Shown here: positions 23,999 through 35,136 of the stretch, piece after piece
Position numbering within the stretch: position 1 is the first letter of the stretch
Layout: every line of letters starts with the position of its first letter
Assembly: GCA_003996215.1 (NCBI GenBank)
Contig: QJPP01002917.1
Coordinates: forward strand, 248,001 to 312,000
Reading direction: 5' to 3'
DNA length: 64,000 bases
From: Jaltomata sinuosa
Lineage: Eukaryota; Streptophyta; Magnoliopsida; Solanales; Solanaceae
Made by a program: the position numbers and the translations under genes
Notes under the pieces: model-generated
Seen by the model: only the letters and a program-made list of their open reading frames with translations
The model's database searches: none
Told to the model about the DNA's origin: nothing

Positions 23999-25375
23999 AT
24001 GGCTCGTACAATGTCTTCGACATCAGGCAGGGGCGAGCCTTCGACCCTAGCACACCCGACTCCATCTAGGGGACGAGGAGGTCATAGAGGTAGAGGTCAG
24101 GTACATGTTTGAGTAGCGGCACTAGCTAGAGCTCCTGAGGCTGAGTTTGAGCCTGAAATAGTCCAAGATCAATAGCACATGGACCAAGGGACAGCCTATG
24201 TACCACCAGTGCTAGCTTCAACTTTTGTACGAGCATCAGCCCCAGCTCAGTCAGCAGGTAATCGGGTTTGCTTCTGTAGTTATGTGGTATGATCGGGGAT
24301 CAACCCTCATAGGTAGCACAGATATCCGCTTAGGGGGCGGCCCTGGGTGTTCAGAGTTCAGGAGCGCAGCCTACTACTGTGGCTCCCCGTGCTGAGGTTC
24401 TTTTGGTACCTTCTATTTCCCAGCCTCTTGCTCCTCGCCCAGTTATGAAAAAGAAGGAGCAGAAGGCTTTGGGTAGATTTCTGAGATTGGCAGCGCTGAG
24501 GTTCGCTGGTACTCCAAGTCAGGATCCACGTGATTTTATATCTACTTATGAGGAGATGCTACATTATTTGGGGTTGTTGGAGACTCACGGAGTTGGATAT
24601 ACTACTTATCAGCTGGAGGGCCAAGCTAAGTTATGGTGGAGGGCCCAGGTACCTTACAGACCATCTTCGTCTCCTCAGTTATCTTGGATAGAGTTTTATG
24701 AGGACTTTATGGACAAGTTCTTACAATAGAGCGATAGAGAGCATCGTAGAGAGAAATTTACTAGGCTGGTGTAGGGATGTATGATCGTATCTGAGTACGA
24801 GACTCACTTTCACCAGCTTGCTCCATTTAGGGTTGTGTTCATTCCTACCGATCCCGACAGAGTCTGTAGATTTGTTTGGGGATTGAGATTAGAGTTGAGA
24901 CAGATGGCTGAGGTGTTAGTTGCAAACGGGTGATCCTTTTAGGCTATCACAAACCATATTTGCACTATGGAGGATCTACACTATCATGATCCGGGGGATA
25001 GAGATAAGAGGCCACGACACCAGGGCAGCTACCGTGGTTCCTGTTATAGTGGTAGAGGTTCATGACAGTAGGGTCGAAGGTATCAGCCATAGCAGCATCA
25101 GGCTTAGTCTAGTTGGGCTGTTCAGGCATCACTTCAGGCCTCAGGAGGGTCTCAGCTTAAGCAGGGTCAGAGTAGTCACCAGGGTTACCGTGGTTAGACT
25201 TTTAGAGGTACGACTTCTGGGGCATCTGTCCATAGTGGCCACATCGGTGTAGCTAGTTCATCCTGCAGGGTGGGCCGTCAGGTCCTTGTTATGTGTGCAG
25301 AGTCATTGGTCACTATGCTAGAGATTTCCCCCAATGGGGTACAATTCAGCCATCTGCTCAGCCTATCAAAGCAGT
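23999..25375 (+). pseudogene. gag: E1 gag relic, interrupted by E3
   Basis: The start codon context matches E2 and E4 (MARTMSSTSGRGEPS at 23999). The capsid core is recognisable at 24379-24729 (QKALGRFLRLAALRFAGT, DPRDFISTYEEMLHYLG, WIEFYEDFMDKFLQ, then a stop). After further stops and a frameshift near 24930 come RDKRPRHQGSYRG and the zinc knuckle at about 25290-25335 (CYVCRVIGHYARDF), in which the last Cys is Phe. The sequence breaks off within a Gln/Pro stretch at 25375, where E3 inserted, and resumes at 36670 in the matching position. Non-functional. Confidence 0.85.
25371..25375. repeat. Left target-site duplication of E3 (GCAGT)
   Basis: GCAGT precedes the TGATAA end at 25376 and is repeated at 36670-36674 right after TTATCA. 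Joining the flanks gives continuous E1 gag coding sequence (...IKAVQPLARK). Confidence 0.95.
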
Positions 25376-26899
25376 TGATAACGCTCAAACGTACTCTCCT
25401 ATTAGAAGGTATCAGCGATTGTCAGAGCAAAACATATTTATAGTTCCCAATGGATATCGGGGTTGATCCCACAGAGAATTTAGAGTTTAGCCTAGGAGAT
25501 GGTAAAACAGAGTTCACAACGAGAGTGAGTAACATAAAAAGGGGGGAATTGGGAATCTGTCGCAATTTGACAATTCAATAAGCAAAATAATAAAGTAAAA
25601 TGGGATGTAGACAATAGAGAGGACAACTAGGGATGTGCGTCAAATGGGACTCAAACATGGGACAGGGTGAGTGCTTATTCATGCAAATTCATGCTAAGTG
25701 ACATGGGTAACCTTGGTTTTAGGAATGATTATTTATCTCTCATCAACAACCATATATTCAACAGCCTTTAGTCAAGCACTATTGATTAATTAATAAACAA
25801 CCAAGCTATTATTTAGGGAGGTCATACTATTTCTAGCTTTAGACCCTTAAGTGGGTGATTCCGTCAATTTGAGCTATTTCTAGCCTCAACCTAAATGGAA
25901 GCCCAAGTTCCTACTAGCAATTTCACATCCGAAGTCATGAAATCCTCTTTCAAGCGACAACATAACCAAGTAAGGAAAGTCAATGTTTGAAACCACCAAC
26001 TTTAGAGTTAAAATATGGTGAAATCACTAGACATATATGAAATAAGCATTTATAAACAATAATTAGCAACACCCACACCCATTTATCAAGTACTCATCAT
26101 CAACACATCACTAGATAAAAGGTTTAGCTACTCATGCTTAAGGAAAGAGATATACCAAATGGGTTCAATTTCCCTTCCATTCAAGCTAAATTTCTCAATA
26201 TCAAAGCTCAATTTGTACACAAATGGTGGTTCTAAGAATTGGGAAGAAGGAATTGTGAGAAACCCTCTTCTTGTTCTTAGAAAGGAAAAACTTGTTCACA
26301 AAGCTAAGAATATTTCTAAAATTAAGTGCTAGCTGAACTATTTACAATTGTGCCTAAAATGGGATTATAAACATTCCCAAAACATCACATAACTTTGGAT
26401 AAAAATGTCATTCGGGTGGTGTGCGGTGTGACATGTGGTTTGCATATCGTGATGCGCGCATCACACACCCTCTTTATTGGACCAGTGCGGTTCGCACAAG
26501 GCATTATGCACGTCGCATAGTGACCGCACCCCTTAGTATATTCTTCAGCAACTTCTGGACTTCATGCGGTGGAAGGTGCATTCCGCACCAAAGCAAGTGC
26601 GTGTCGCACGATATTCTTCAGCAACTTCTGGACTTCATGCGGTGGAAGGTGTGTTCCACACCAAGGCAAGTGCATGTCGCACGAGCACCGCATTTCTCAA
26701 CAGAATCTTCATCTTGTTTGCTCATTTCACACTTCACTCCTATTTGGCTCTTTTTGGGTCAATTTCCTTGTTTTCTATCTTTGATCACAAGTACCTACAT
26801 ACACATCAATAAAGGTCATAAGAACCTCTAAATCTCATCAAAACATAGCAATAATTCATGAGTAAAGTCTCAATAAGTTGGTAGATTACCGACTTATCA
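25376..26899 (-). repeat. E3 3' LTR (1.52 kb)
   Basis: The ends form the inverted repeat TGATAA/TTATCA, and the sequence aligns with 35137-36669. It contains a CpG-rich palindrome cluster at about 26410-26690 (GTGCGGTTCGCAC-like motifs). A 73-bp segment in that cluster is tandemly duplicated (26538 and 26611) only in this LTR. A TATA-like TTATAA on the minus strand at 26365 lies just downstream of the cluster. Confidence 0.92.
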
Positions 26900-26911
26900 A
26901 ACCCCCAAACT
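26900..26911 (-). other. E3 polypurine tract
   Basis: The minus strand reads AGTTTGGGGGTT immediately before the 3' LTR. It primes plus-strand synthesis. The neighbouring CTTGAGGACAAGCAA is a common companion of this tract in plant Athila/Tat-like elements. Confidence 0.85.
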
Positions 26912-29269
26912 TGAACTATTGCTTGTCCTCAAGCAAGGTACTCACAAGGTAAGAAATGAATTAAGCTCTAGACTCAATCAAGGCATAACAGACTACTCTA
27001 TTCTAAAAACTAAAAAAAATAACAAACAAAAAGACTCAAGCAAGAGACTCAACTACAATGCTCATCTCAATTTGAACCACCATAAAGTCAAGGCAATTGA
27101 TCATCTCAAAATCTTTTCAAAGGCCTTCATTTCTCATTCAAAATCAAGGGAATTTTGTTATTCAAAATAAGAAACGAAGCTTCTCAAGTCATTGGCATGG
27201 ACCATCAAGGTTTGCCTCGAGATTTTCCATACAACTTGTCTCATTTATTTCTCTCAATTAAAATAGAAACTTCATGATTCAATTCGAGTGCATGATAAAA
27301 CTCACCACAAGAGAGAATCCCACTCATAATCATGAAATTCACAAAACAAAGGGATTATAGGAGACCCAAGAAGACTCTCACTCTCTCAAGGGAGTTCAAG
27401 TGCACACATGCCGAACCATAAGCTTGCCCTTCATGTAACTCACCACTAATGTAGGATAGCCAAGCTTGAAATCACCAAGGACTTGCGGATTACGATGTTG
27501 GTTAGGCCTAAGTTCAGGATTTCATTTGGTTCAAGTGACTACACCTCCCTAATGCTCTTTGTTATCATTTCAAACACCGCTCACATTTTTGACTTTGACT
27601 TCACCTTATTTCTCCCTCACACAACCCAAGCTTCTTCTTTTTTCAATCATGATCATTTAAAACTTCTTGTATCACCTTTTGTTTTGTAGCACCTATTCTT
27701 TCTTTTCATTTTTGCTCATTGATTGAACTTTTTGGAGAAATTTCCAATTCCTCTTAAGGTGCCACCTTGCACTTGAAGTGCATCCTTTTTCTTCTCCTCA
27801 TTGATCACATACACCCCCAAATTTAGGCATTTGCTTATGTTGTCTTTTCATTTCTGCCCCATCCCCCCCAAACTTAGGCTTTTAGCCTATTTTTCATTTT
27901 CAAGCAATTAAGGAGGACGGGTGCCAAAATAGAGGTTCCAACAAGGTCAAGGTGTTAAACAAGGTGCCAAAGAATGGTCACAAGCTCAAAGGGGATCACT
28001 AGGATTGATGTTGAGGGAAGTCATTTGAGTGAAGTGGCTATCAAAAAGGGCCTAAGGTCATTTTCCAAGCTCGGTCACACCTACAATTTCGCCTTGAATC
28101 ACATTCGGGCAAGTTCTAGATGACACATAAGCACAAGAATCAAGGTAAAGCCTCACCACACAAGGCATCATGCCACAAGACTTCTTTCATTAATGTCAAA
28201 ATCAATTGGGACAAATGACTTTTGACAAGCTATTCCGAGTTCATTACACACTCATTTGTGAATCGATCAAGCCAAAACGAGAGTATGCAAGTCATGCCAA
28301 GAGAATGCTTTTCTCAAAAATTTATTTTCCCTCTTCCCTTTTATTTTCAAAAACATCTTGCCAAGAAAAAATTTTGGTGGGCCCATTTCGAGATAAGCAA
28401 ACTACAGACTCAAATTTAAACTAAAACTTGGCATTTTTCCTTAAGAAAGTCACCTCTCAATCTATCATAGGGAAACACAAACCCGGTTCGACACAACAAC
28501 AAAAGAAAAGAAAAAAGAAAAAAAGGAAAAAAAATTGCTCCTTGGGAAAGAACCGTGGCATTAAGAAAACCCTTGGAGTTTATTTCTAAACTACTATTAA
28601 CAAGGCGATACCCAAATTTCGCACTCATGAATCATTTGAAAAACAAGCCTTGGTGTAGGCCTTTAGCATATTTGCAAAGCACAGGTAGTGGAACAATGGG
28701 GCGTGTAAGACTAACCTGGCAACACCATCATCATCAATAAAAATCAAGCCCGACGAGGGCACAATTAAGCTCAAAAACATAAACATAAAAGCCCAGCAAG
28801 GGCAATATCATCAAAATCATCCAAATATGCTCGACAAGGGCCAAATCAAATCTATCAAGGGAAACTAAGAATGTCAACAAGGCCCGGCAAGGGCAATAGA
28901 AATATCTCAAGCCCAATCACGGGCAACCAAAATCAATAATAATAAAGGGCACCCCCTCCCATCAAAAAAAGCATTGCCCTCAATGCTATAAGCTCAAGCA
29001 ATAGAAGAGGGGGAGCCACACTCCCTAGAGGACTATGCCTCATACTCATCATTTGTGGCCTCATCAACTGTTGACTTTTCACTAGGACCTACACTACCCT
29101 TTTGGGAGTGCGCAGTAGTCATGAAATCTTTAAGGGCCTGCTAAAAATGTGGATTCTAGTCATCCTCAACAAGAAATGCATCCACATCACCGGGTAGCTA
29201 TTCATCATCATCCTCATAGGATAAAAACAAATTGTCCATAGTCCCTTCTCGCATGGGATGGGGTTTAGG
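26912..29269 (-). other. E3 3' non-coding region
   Basis: About 2.4 kb between the second ORF and the polypurine tract with no coding support in any frame. It contains two further purine tracts of TTTGGGGG type (near 27815 and 27870), an A-rich segment on the plus strand near 28495-28535, and a row of GCCC...GGGC hairpins (28748-28924). Open frames here on either strand are short, and no domain is recognisable. Confidence 0.6.
28748..28924. repeat. Row of short GCCC-loop-GGGC hairpins in E3
   Basis: Five related 13-15 bp units: GCCCGACGAGGGC (28748), GCCCAGCAAGGGC (28791), a degenerate CTCGACAAGGGC (about 28830), GCCCGGCAAGGGC (28882) and GCCCAATCACGGGC (28911). Each can fold with a 4-bp GC stem, and spacing is about 30-50 bp. 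The role is unknown. Confidence 0.7.
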
Positions 29270-30614
29270 CTAGGAGCTCAAATCTTTCACCTCAACTGGG
29301 GCTTTCCCTTTTGCTTTGGCCACATCTTTTTTGAGGTCTTTCAAATCTCCCACAACACTGTCCACCCTTGTGCCGAGTGAGGTGATATTTTCAACCACTC
29401 CCTTAATGTCCCTTTTTACATCTTCCTTGATCAACCCTGGTAACTTTATTGCCAGCGCGTTCAGCTGCCTCTCATGATCATAGATTTTGTCCACCATATC
29501 TTGGAGCCCACTCTTGGTCAAAGGACCTCTTGGTGCACTGGATGTGGGTGCTTCTGAAGTGGCCTTAGAAGGAGAGGAAGCATTTGCGTCAGCATCTAAG
29601 TCATCAACCTCAACCTCTATCGATGTCTCTATCCTACGCCTTTTGAAACGAGGCGCATCTCGGTTGGTTTTATTGTTAAGATCCAACACACCAGTGGCAG
29701 GGGTATGAGTTTAACAACTGAAATAAGGAATGTCTGCATTTGCACATAGTTTACTGATGAGCACAGGAAAGAGGAATGCATTATTCTCCCGATGAGCCTT
29801 CCTCTTGATCACTGATGAGCACAGGAAAGAGGAATGCATTATTCTCCCAGTGAGCCTTCCTCTTGATCACTAGGGAAACAATCTCACCAAAGTTGACATG
29901 GTCTCTCACCATGACTGAGGCTACCGGAATGTCCCCATCATGGGTGACCTTTTGGTCATTCTGAGAAGGTAGGAAGTGATAGAAAACAAAATCATACAAA
30001 AGGTGAGCCTCAAAATGCAAGGACAGTCGTGGAATGTCACCCCCTATAGTAGCCCAAAGAGGTGGGTCAGGAGCAATGATAGGAGTCGCCCACTCAAGAG
30101 GTTTGTGCTTGACAGTCAGCTTGGCCATGAGTGCAGGTGTTGGCTCAATTGGGGTTCTCCAATAGACAGCATTTATAGCATCTGGAGTGAATCGAATTTC
30201 CTTACCTCTAACAATGATGGATTCCAAGGTAGAAAAAGTTTTCGGTCCCCCTTTATAGCCCTTAGCATCTTGCGTGGCTTGGTATGAAGCAAAGAACTCC
30301 CGGACTATCTCCTTGTAATAATCCCTGGGCACTTCCTGAAATGGTTGCCATTGTCGGTGAATAAGCTGGTCGGGGATGTTAGGTAGGTTATCCCCCATAA
30401 CATCTAGATTAAAACGCTCTATGTTGAAGGACCTATCCCTGTCACGCTCATAAATTGTCCTCATACCTTCCACTCCAAACCGAACTCTCAATTTCTCTGA
30501 AACTTGGGTACGGGAGGATGAGGATTTCTTCTTCCCCTTTGAGGTTTGATTGAAGGAGGAAGGATACCCCGGCCTTTATGAACTCTGATTGGTGTTTCCC
30601 CTGTTAGAAGACAT
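29270..30614 (-). pseudogene. E3 second ORF: plant-transposon-protein domain plus coiled coil
   Basis: The minus-strand ORF starts at the ATG at 30614 (MSSNRGNTNQSS, then a stop at codon 13). After a Lys/Ser-rich segment comes a domain of about 200 residues (IYERDRDRSFNIERF ... WQPFQEVPRDYYKEIVREFFASY ... VRGKEIRFTPDAINAVYW ... PRLSLHFEAHLLYDFVFYHFLP). I recognise this as the 'putative plant transposon protein' type (Pfam PF20167-like, from memory). An acidic/Ser-rich linker follows, with a basic RFKRRRIE patch and a C-terminal coiled coil (about 29270-29500, heptad-like LTKSGLQDMVDKIYDHERQL). A 58-bp tandem duplication (29756-29871) shifts the frame between the two halves. In Athila-like elements this position is often called env-like; nothing here supports a membrane protein. 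Confidence 0.75.
29756..29871. repeat. 58-bp tandem duplication inside the E3 second ORF
   Basis: Units start at 29756 and 29814 (GATGAGCACAGGAAAGAGGA) and differ at very few positions. 58 is not a multiple of three. The two ORF halves are in frames that coincide once one unit is ignored, so the duplication is what separated them. Confidence 0.95.
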
Positions 30615-32573
30615 GCTCTACACATGGAGATTGTGAGTCCAAAAACTAAACAAAAACAAAAACAAAAACAAAATATTTGTATATTTTTATCATATGTGAA
30701 AGAAAAAGATCAAAAAGAAGTTCACAAACTATAAAGGATGGAATGCAAACAAGTAGAAAAACAAAGGAGGTGATTGTTGGCTCATGCGTACCACATGCGA
30801 ACCACACCAGATGAGGTGTGCATCGCATGTGGCATTGCATAAGCTAACAGAAACCTTCTGTGGTTTCAGCTCGGATGGGCGAAGCTGGTGCGAACCGCAC
30901 CAACCAAGATGCATGTCGCACCAGCCACCGTACCTCAAAATAGTGAACTGGCAGCCCATTTTTCCCATTGTGCAGTGCCTTGTGTGTTCCCCGTATCGAG
31001 ATCTACATATCACATACGAAACGCACAAAAGCACAATTGGAATTTTTTTTGGTTCCTTGTGTTCTTGTGAATTACGTATGTGATTCGTAGAGCAAGATTT
31101 TCGTGAAGTACTTGGCACCAAGAAGTAAACCAATAATTATAACAATGGGGCAAGGGCTATCATGACCACACAATCGTCTGGGTACTCAAACTTCCCCAGA
31201 CATCCATTGACACAATCAACAAGCAAAACAAAGCTCAACGATTTCCCTTAAGATGGACGTTATCCCGTCTATCATCGGGAACATCAAGCCTTCGATCACT
31301 CAATTGGGCATACAGTTATCAACAACAATTACCACCTCTCTGCACAAGATCATACACCCAATAAAATTTTCAACAACGAACATGGGTATACAACTAGCGA
31401 TAATTTTCAGCCCAAATAATAATTCTCGACCAAACCTCATGAAAAATGACGATTTTCCCTTTAGAAAGACGTCAGCCATTCTATCATCGAGCCAAATCAT
31501 GCATTATTCATAAGTGAGTTACTCACACTTTACCCTAAATACAGATTTCAAGTCTAAAAATCACTACCAATAAACATTCATAATCACAATATCAAGTTCT
31601 ACCAAGTTCATCCTAAGCAAAATCCATGGCACAATTCAAAATTAGGGACCCAAAAATTTCGAATCTAGCTCAAAATCAACATGGCAATTCCATTAAGCAT
31701 GTTTCACTATATGAGTTCCCATCAAACATAAAAACAAGTATTTAACATCGAGCAACTTACCACAAGTGAAGATTAGCAAGAGAGAAGCAAAAATTGGAGC
31801 TTTTTGAGAGAAACAATGGTGACCACAATTTCGCCCGGAGAACCAATCGGCAGAGAAGGGTGGTGAAGCAGTGGAGAAGTTTGGGTGAGAGGAGGAGAAG
31901 ATTTTAAGGAAGTTTAAGGGATTTGTGGGAGATTTTGGGAGAGAATTTGAGAAGTTGTACGAGAGAATATGGAAGAAAAGGAGAAGGGTGGCGGATTTAA
32001 AGTGAAAAAGAAGAGGAAAATTGGTCAGGTCGGTCAACGGGTTAGGTCAATTAAAAATTGAAATTTACCTCTAGTGCGTCGTGACGTGCGATTTGTACCA
32101 GCCTTGGTGCATACCGCATGTCATTTCGCACCTCACCTTTTTGTACCCTGAAGTTGGCCCTGGCTTCTGCCTCATCATGCGATAGAGGTGCGATGCGCAC
32201 TTAGGCTCGTGCGGACCGCACAGCCCAGTGCACATTGCCTCTAATTTTTATTTTTCTTTCCAGGCTTCTGATTTGGCATGCGTTGGGCCGTGCGACATGC
32301 ACAATGGCTTGTGCGAGCCATATAGTCCTTTGCACATCCCATTTTCTCCCTGTTTTGCACTTCACCTTTTTGCACTTGTTCATTTTTTTCCTCCATGCAT
32401 TCCTAAAGCAAATCAAAAACAACAAAAGGTAAAGAAAACAAAGTAAAGACACTTGGGTTGCCTCCCAAGAAGCACTTGATTTTACGTCGCATCTCGATGA
32501 TGGTACCTCAAACTTAGTCATTATCGGATAGCATGCCCATCCGGTTGGCATAGCCCCATCCTAATAAAGGGAA
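30615..32573 (-). other. E3 leader between protease and second ORF, with CG-palindrome clusters
   Basis: No coding support. Two CpG-rich clusters of CGCAC/GTGCG half-palindromes lie at about 30784-31080 and 32080-32340; the second contains GTGCGGACCGCAC. On the minus strand the second cluster is followed by a long pyrimidine-rich leader (about 31800-32040) and a donor-like GGTAAG near 31760, so a spliced transcript for the second ORF is possible. Near 32460 the minus strand holds CTTGGGAGGCAACCC, which normally follows the end of pol in related elements. Near 30648-30672 is an (AAAAAC)n microsatellite. Open frames on the plus strand over the clusters are artefacts. Confidence 0.55.
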
Positions 32574-33480
32574 TTACTCCTTCAACGTCCTCAAAACATC
32601 AACATATTGCCGACTTGGCAACACTTCAATCTTAGACGTCTTGCCCATTTCACACTCTTCAAGGGCACCATCAAGCTTGCCCTCCAACTCTTTCACCGAA
32701 ATCACTCTCAAATCATCCAGAGCTCTTGTGGGTTGGCATACATTGAACGTCACCACTTCATTCCCCACTCAGAATTTAAGCTCATCAAGTTCAACATCCA
32801 TGAGTGCTCTTCCCGTGGCTAACAATGGTCGCCCAAAGATAATGGGCACCTCAACATCAACTTCATAATCCAAGATCACGAAGTCCACCAGGAGAATGAA
32901 CTTATCAACCTTCACCAACACATCAAATAAGATTCCTACCGGATACTTAATGGACCAATCTGCCATGAGAAGCCTCATAGATATAGGTTTAGGTGTACCC
33001 AATCCTAACTTGTTGAAAATCACTAGGGGCATTAAATTGATGCTCGCCCCTAGATCACACAAGGCTTTACGGATCATAAAGAGCTCAATAGTACATGGTA
33101 TGGTGAATGCACCAGGATCGTCTCACTTTGTAGCAACATTGCTTGTCATCACAGTACTACATCTGTGTGATATTTCAATGGTTCCCACATCAACCACCTT
33201 CTTCTTTTTAAGCATCTCTTTCATGAATTTTGAGTATCCCGGCATTTGCATCAAGGCTTCAACTAAAGGAATATTTATCGATAGCTTGTTAAACATGTCA
33301 ACAAACTTGCTGAATTTTTAATCCTCCTTCTTCTTATTAAGACTTTAAGGGTACGGAGGAGATCCCTTGGATAGTGTGGTCGGCACACTTTTAGCAAGAG
33401 AGGGATCCTCTTCAACATCATCTGTCTCTTGGGCTGGAGATTCAGCCTCTTCCCTTTTATTATCAACATCAACCCTTACT
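32574..33480 (-). pseudogene. E3 aspartic protease (Athila/Tat type)
   Basis: Minus-strand translation: a gag-to-protease linker (KFVDMFNKLSINIPLVEAL, MPGYSKFMKEML, near 33210-33310), a stop in place of a Lys/Gln codon near 33122, DDPGAFTIPCTIE, then the active-site region KALCDLGASINLMPL (33020-33065) with DLGA as catalytic triad. Next come VLVKVDKFILLVDFVILD and the flap/second motif VPIIFGRPLLATGRALMD (about 32790-32840). This is the standard Athila/Tat protease arrangement. Translation ends at VLRTLKE (32574), and RT, which should follow, is absent. Confidence 0.85.
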
Positions 33481-35010
33481 GGGGCATTGGGTGCACTACA
33501 CTTCACCCTAACCTCTGGTTCTACAACATCACTATCATGCACGATCACTTTTCCTTTTAACACATAGCTCAATGACGGCTTCAACAACAGGTTTCTTTGC
33601 CACAACAACTGGCTCCACAATATGCTCTCTCACCATGCCACTTGATCTCCCACTCCTAGTGACAACCACTATGACATGAGCATCATTCTTAGGATTTACA
33701 TGGGTGTCACTAGGTAGTGTTTCTTTTAATCTCAGATTCATTTGGCTAAAGAGGTGATTCATTTGGGTTTCGAGATGTTTAATAGAAGCTGAATGAGAGC
33801 TCACAGTTTGACAAAGTGTTGACATTTTGCTTTTAAGCTCACTAACCTCAGTGTTTGTCGAATCCACTTTCTTCAAAACTAAGGATAACATGTCATTTAT
33901 CTTTGAATGACCGGGATTGCTTATGGTTGGTTGGTATAAGGAATCCGACTTGTTTGGAGGCACATATGGGTTTGAGATCCAGTAATTGAATCTATCACCC
34001 TCTCTATCACGATCTCTTCATTTCCATCCATTTCCTTGTCCTTGTTTCAACCTTGATTCTCATCACTTAGGAGATAATACCTGGGATGAGAACCTGTCGT
34101 TACATAGCAAACTTTACCATCCACGATAATCATCAACTCGTCATCATTGGCCTTGATTTTTGGTGCACTCACAGAACTCACGGTCTTAGCACCACCTGCC
34201 CCCATCATGTGCTTGGAAAGCAAGTCTATTTGGGTCATAATTTAAGCTATGGTCTCATCCCTCTCTTCATCCTTCCTTCTCATCTCATTTGTTAGGATGG
34301 ATGTGGTCACTCCCGAGGTTGGAATATCCGGTTCCCTTGTGTGCCAAGCTTGGTTGGTTTTGGTCATTCTCTCAAGAAGGGTCGAGGCAATAGGAAATTA
34401 GAGATCCATGAAAGTACCGCCACCAAGATTATTGGCTACGGATTTGTTCATTGAGTTCAAGGATCTAAAAAAGCTTTGCAACAAGACATGGTCCGGCAAA
34501 CTATAGTTAGGAAATAACACAAGCTTTTTTTAAAATCTCAATTATGCCTTATGTAGAGGCTCTTCGGGGAGTTGGCGGAAGTTGGTAATCTCATACCTTA
34601 GCTACATCATACGCGATGGAGGGAAGAATCTTGTTGTAAAGGAATCCACCAATTCATTCCAAGAGGTAATGGACCCATTCGGCAACTCCTCCAACCACGA
34701 TATGGCTTCTCCCATTAAAGAAAAGGGGAATAGGCATAATCAAATGGATTCCTGTGAGATATTTTGAAATATGAATGGCTGGCATATCCCCACAAAATTG
34801 CAGATGTGTCAGTTGGCATCTTCGTGGGATGATCCTCCAAACATATCCTTCATTTGGATTAAATGGAGCATGGTGTTGTTCCATGAAAAACTGCATTTCC
34901 CACCGTGGGGGTAGGCGTATTGCACCTACTCCCATTTATATGATAGGCTTAGCAGCTTCTGCGTCTATGAAGCCTCCGTTGACATTATCGTTGTCACCTA
35001 TCTTACTCAT
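33481..35010 (-). pseudogene. gag: E3 gag relic
   Basis: It starts at the ATG at 35010 (MSKIGDNDNVNGGFIDAEA). Across frameshifts the capsid core is visible near 34600-34760 on the minus strand (LCLFPFSLMGEAISWLEELP, SITSWNELVDSFL), followed by NKSVANNLGGGTFMDL, ASTLLERMTKTNQAWHTRE and MTQIDLLSKHMMGAGGAKT (34047-34238). A coiled-coil-like segment follows (DMLSLVLKKVDSTNTEVSELK..., 33535-33963). An overlapping frame at 34654-34935 is open but is a shadow of the true gag frame. Stops occur near 34400 and 34530. No zinc knuckle was found, as is usual on this side of Ty3/gypsy. Non-functional. Confidence 0.8.
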
Positions 35011-35115
35011 GAACTAGCCTATTCAATCACAACACAAACAATAAACAAAGTAAAAAAAACAAGCACTTTCAAGGTGATTTCAAATCTACAATCAAAAAGG
35101 CTAAACAACTTAATT

Positions 35116-35132
35116 CCCTGGCAATGGCACCA
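35116..35132 (-). other. E3 primer-binding site (Asp-tRNA type)
   Basis: The minus strand reads TGGTGCCATTGCCAGGG four bases from the LTR end. It matches the Asp-tRNA primer site used by Athila elements (TGGCGCCGTTGCCGGGG) with three transitions, consistent with deamination. Confidence 0.8.
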
Positions 35133-35136
35133 TTTT

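Noticed and set aside
29270..30614. E3 second ORF as a retroviral envelope
   Set aside because: It has no signal peptide, transmembrane segment or cleavage site. The domain is soluble-looking and followed by a coiled coil.
30784..31083. Plus-strand open frame of 99 residues and overlapping frames rich in Cys and His
   Set aside because: It overlaps the CG-palindrome cluster antisense to E3. The His/Cys/Arg bias comes from CGCAC/GTGCG repeats, and the frame shows no domain.
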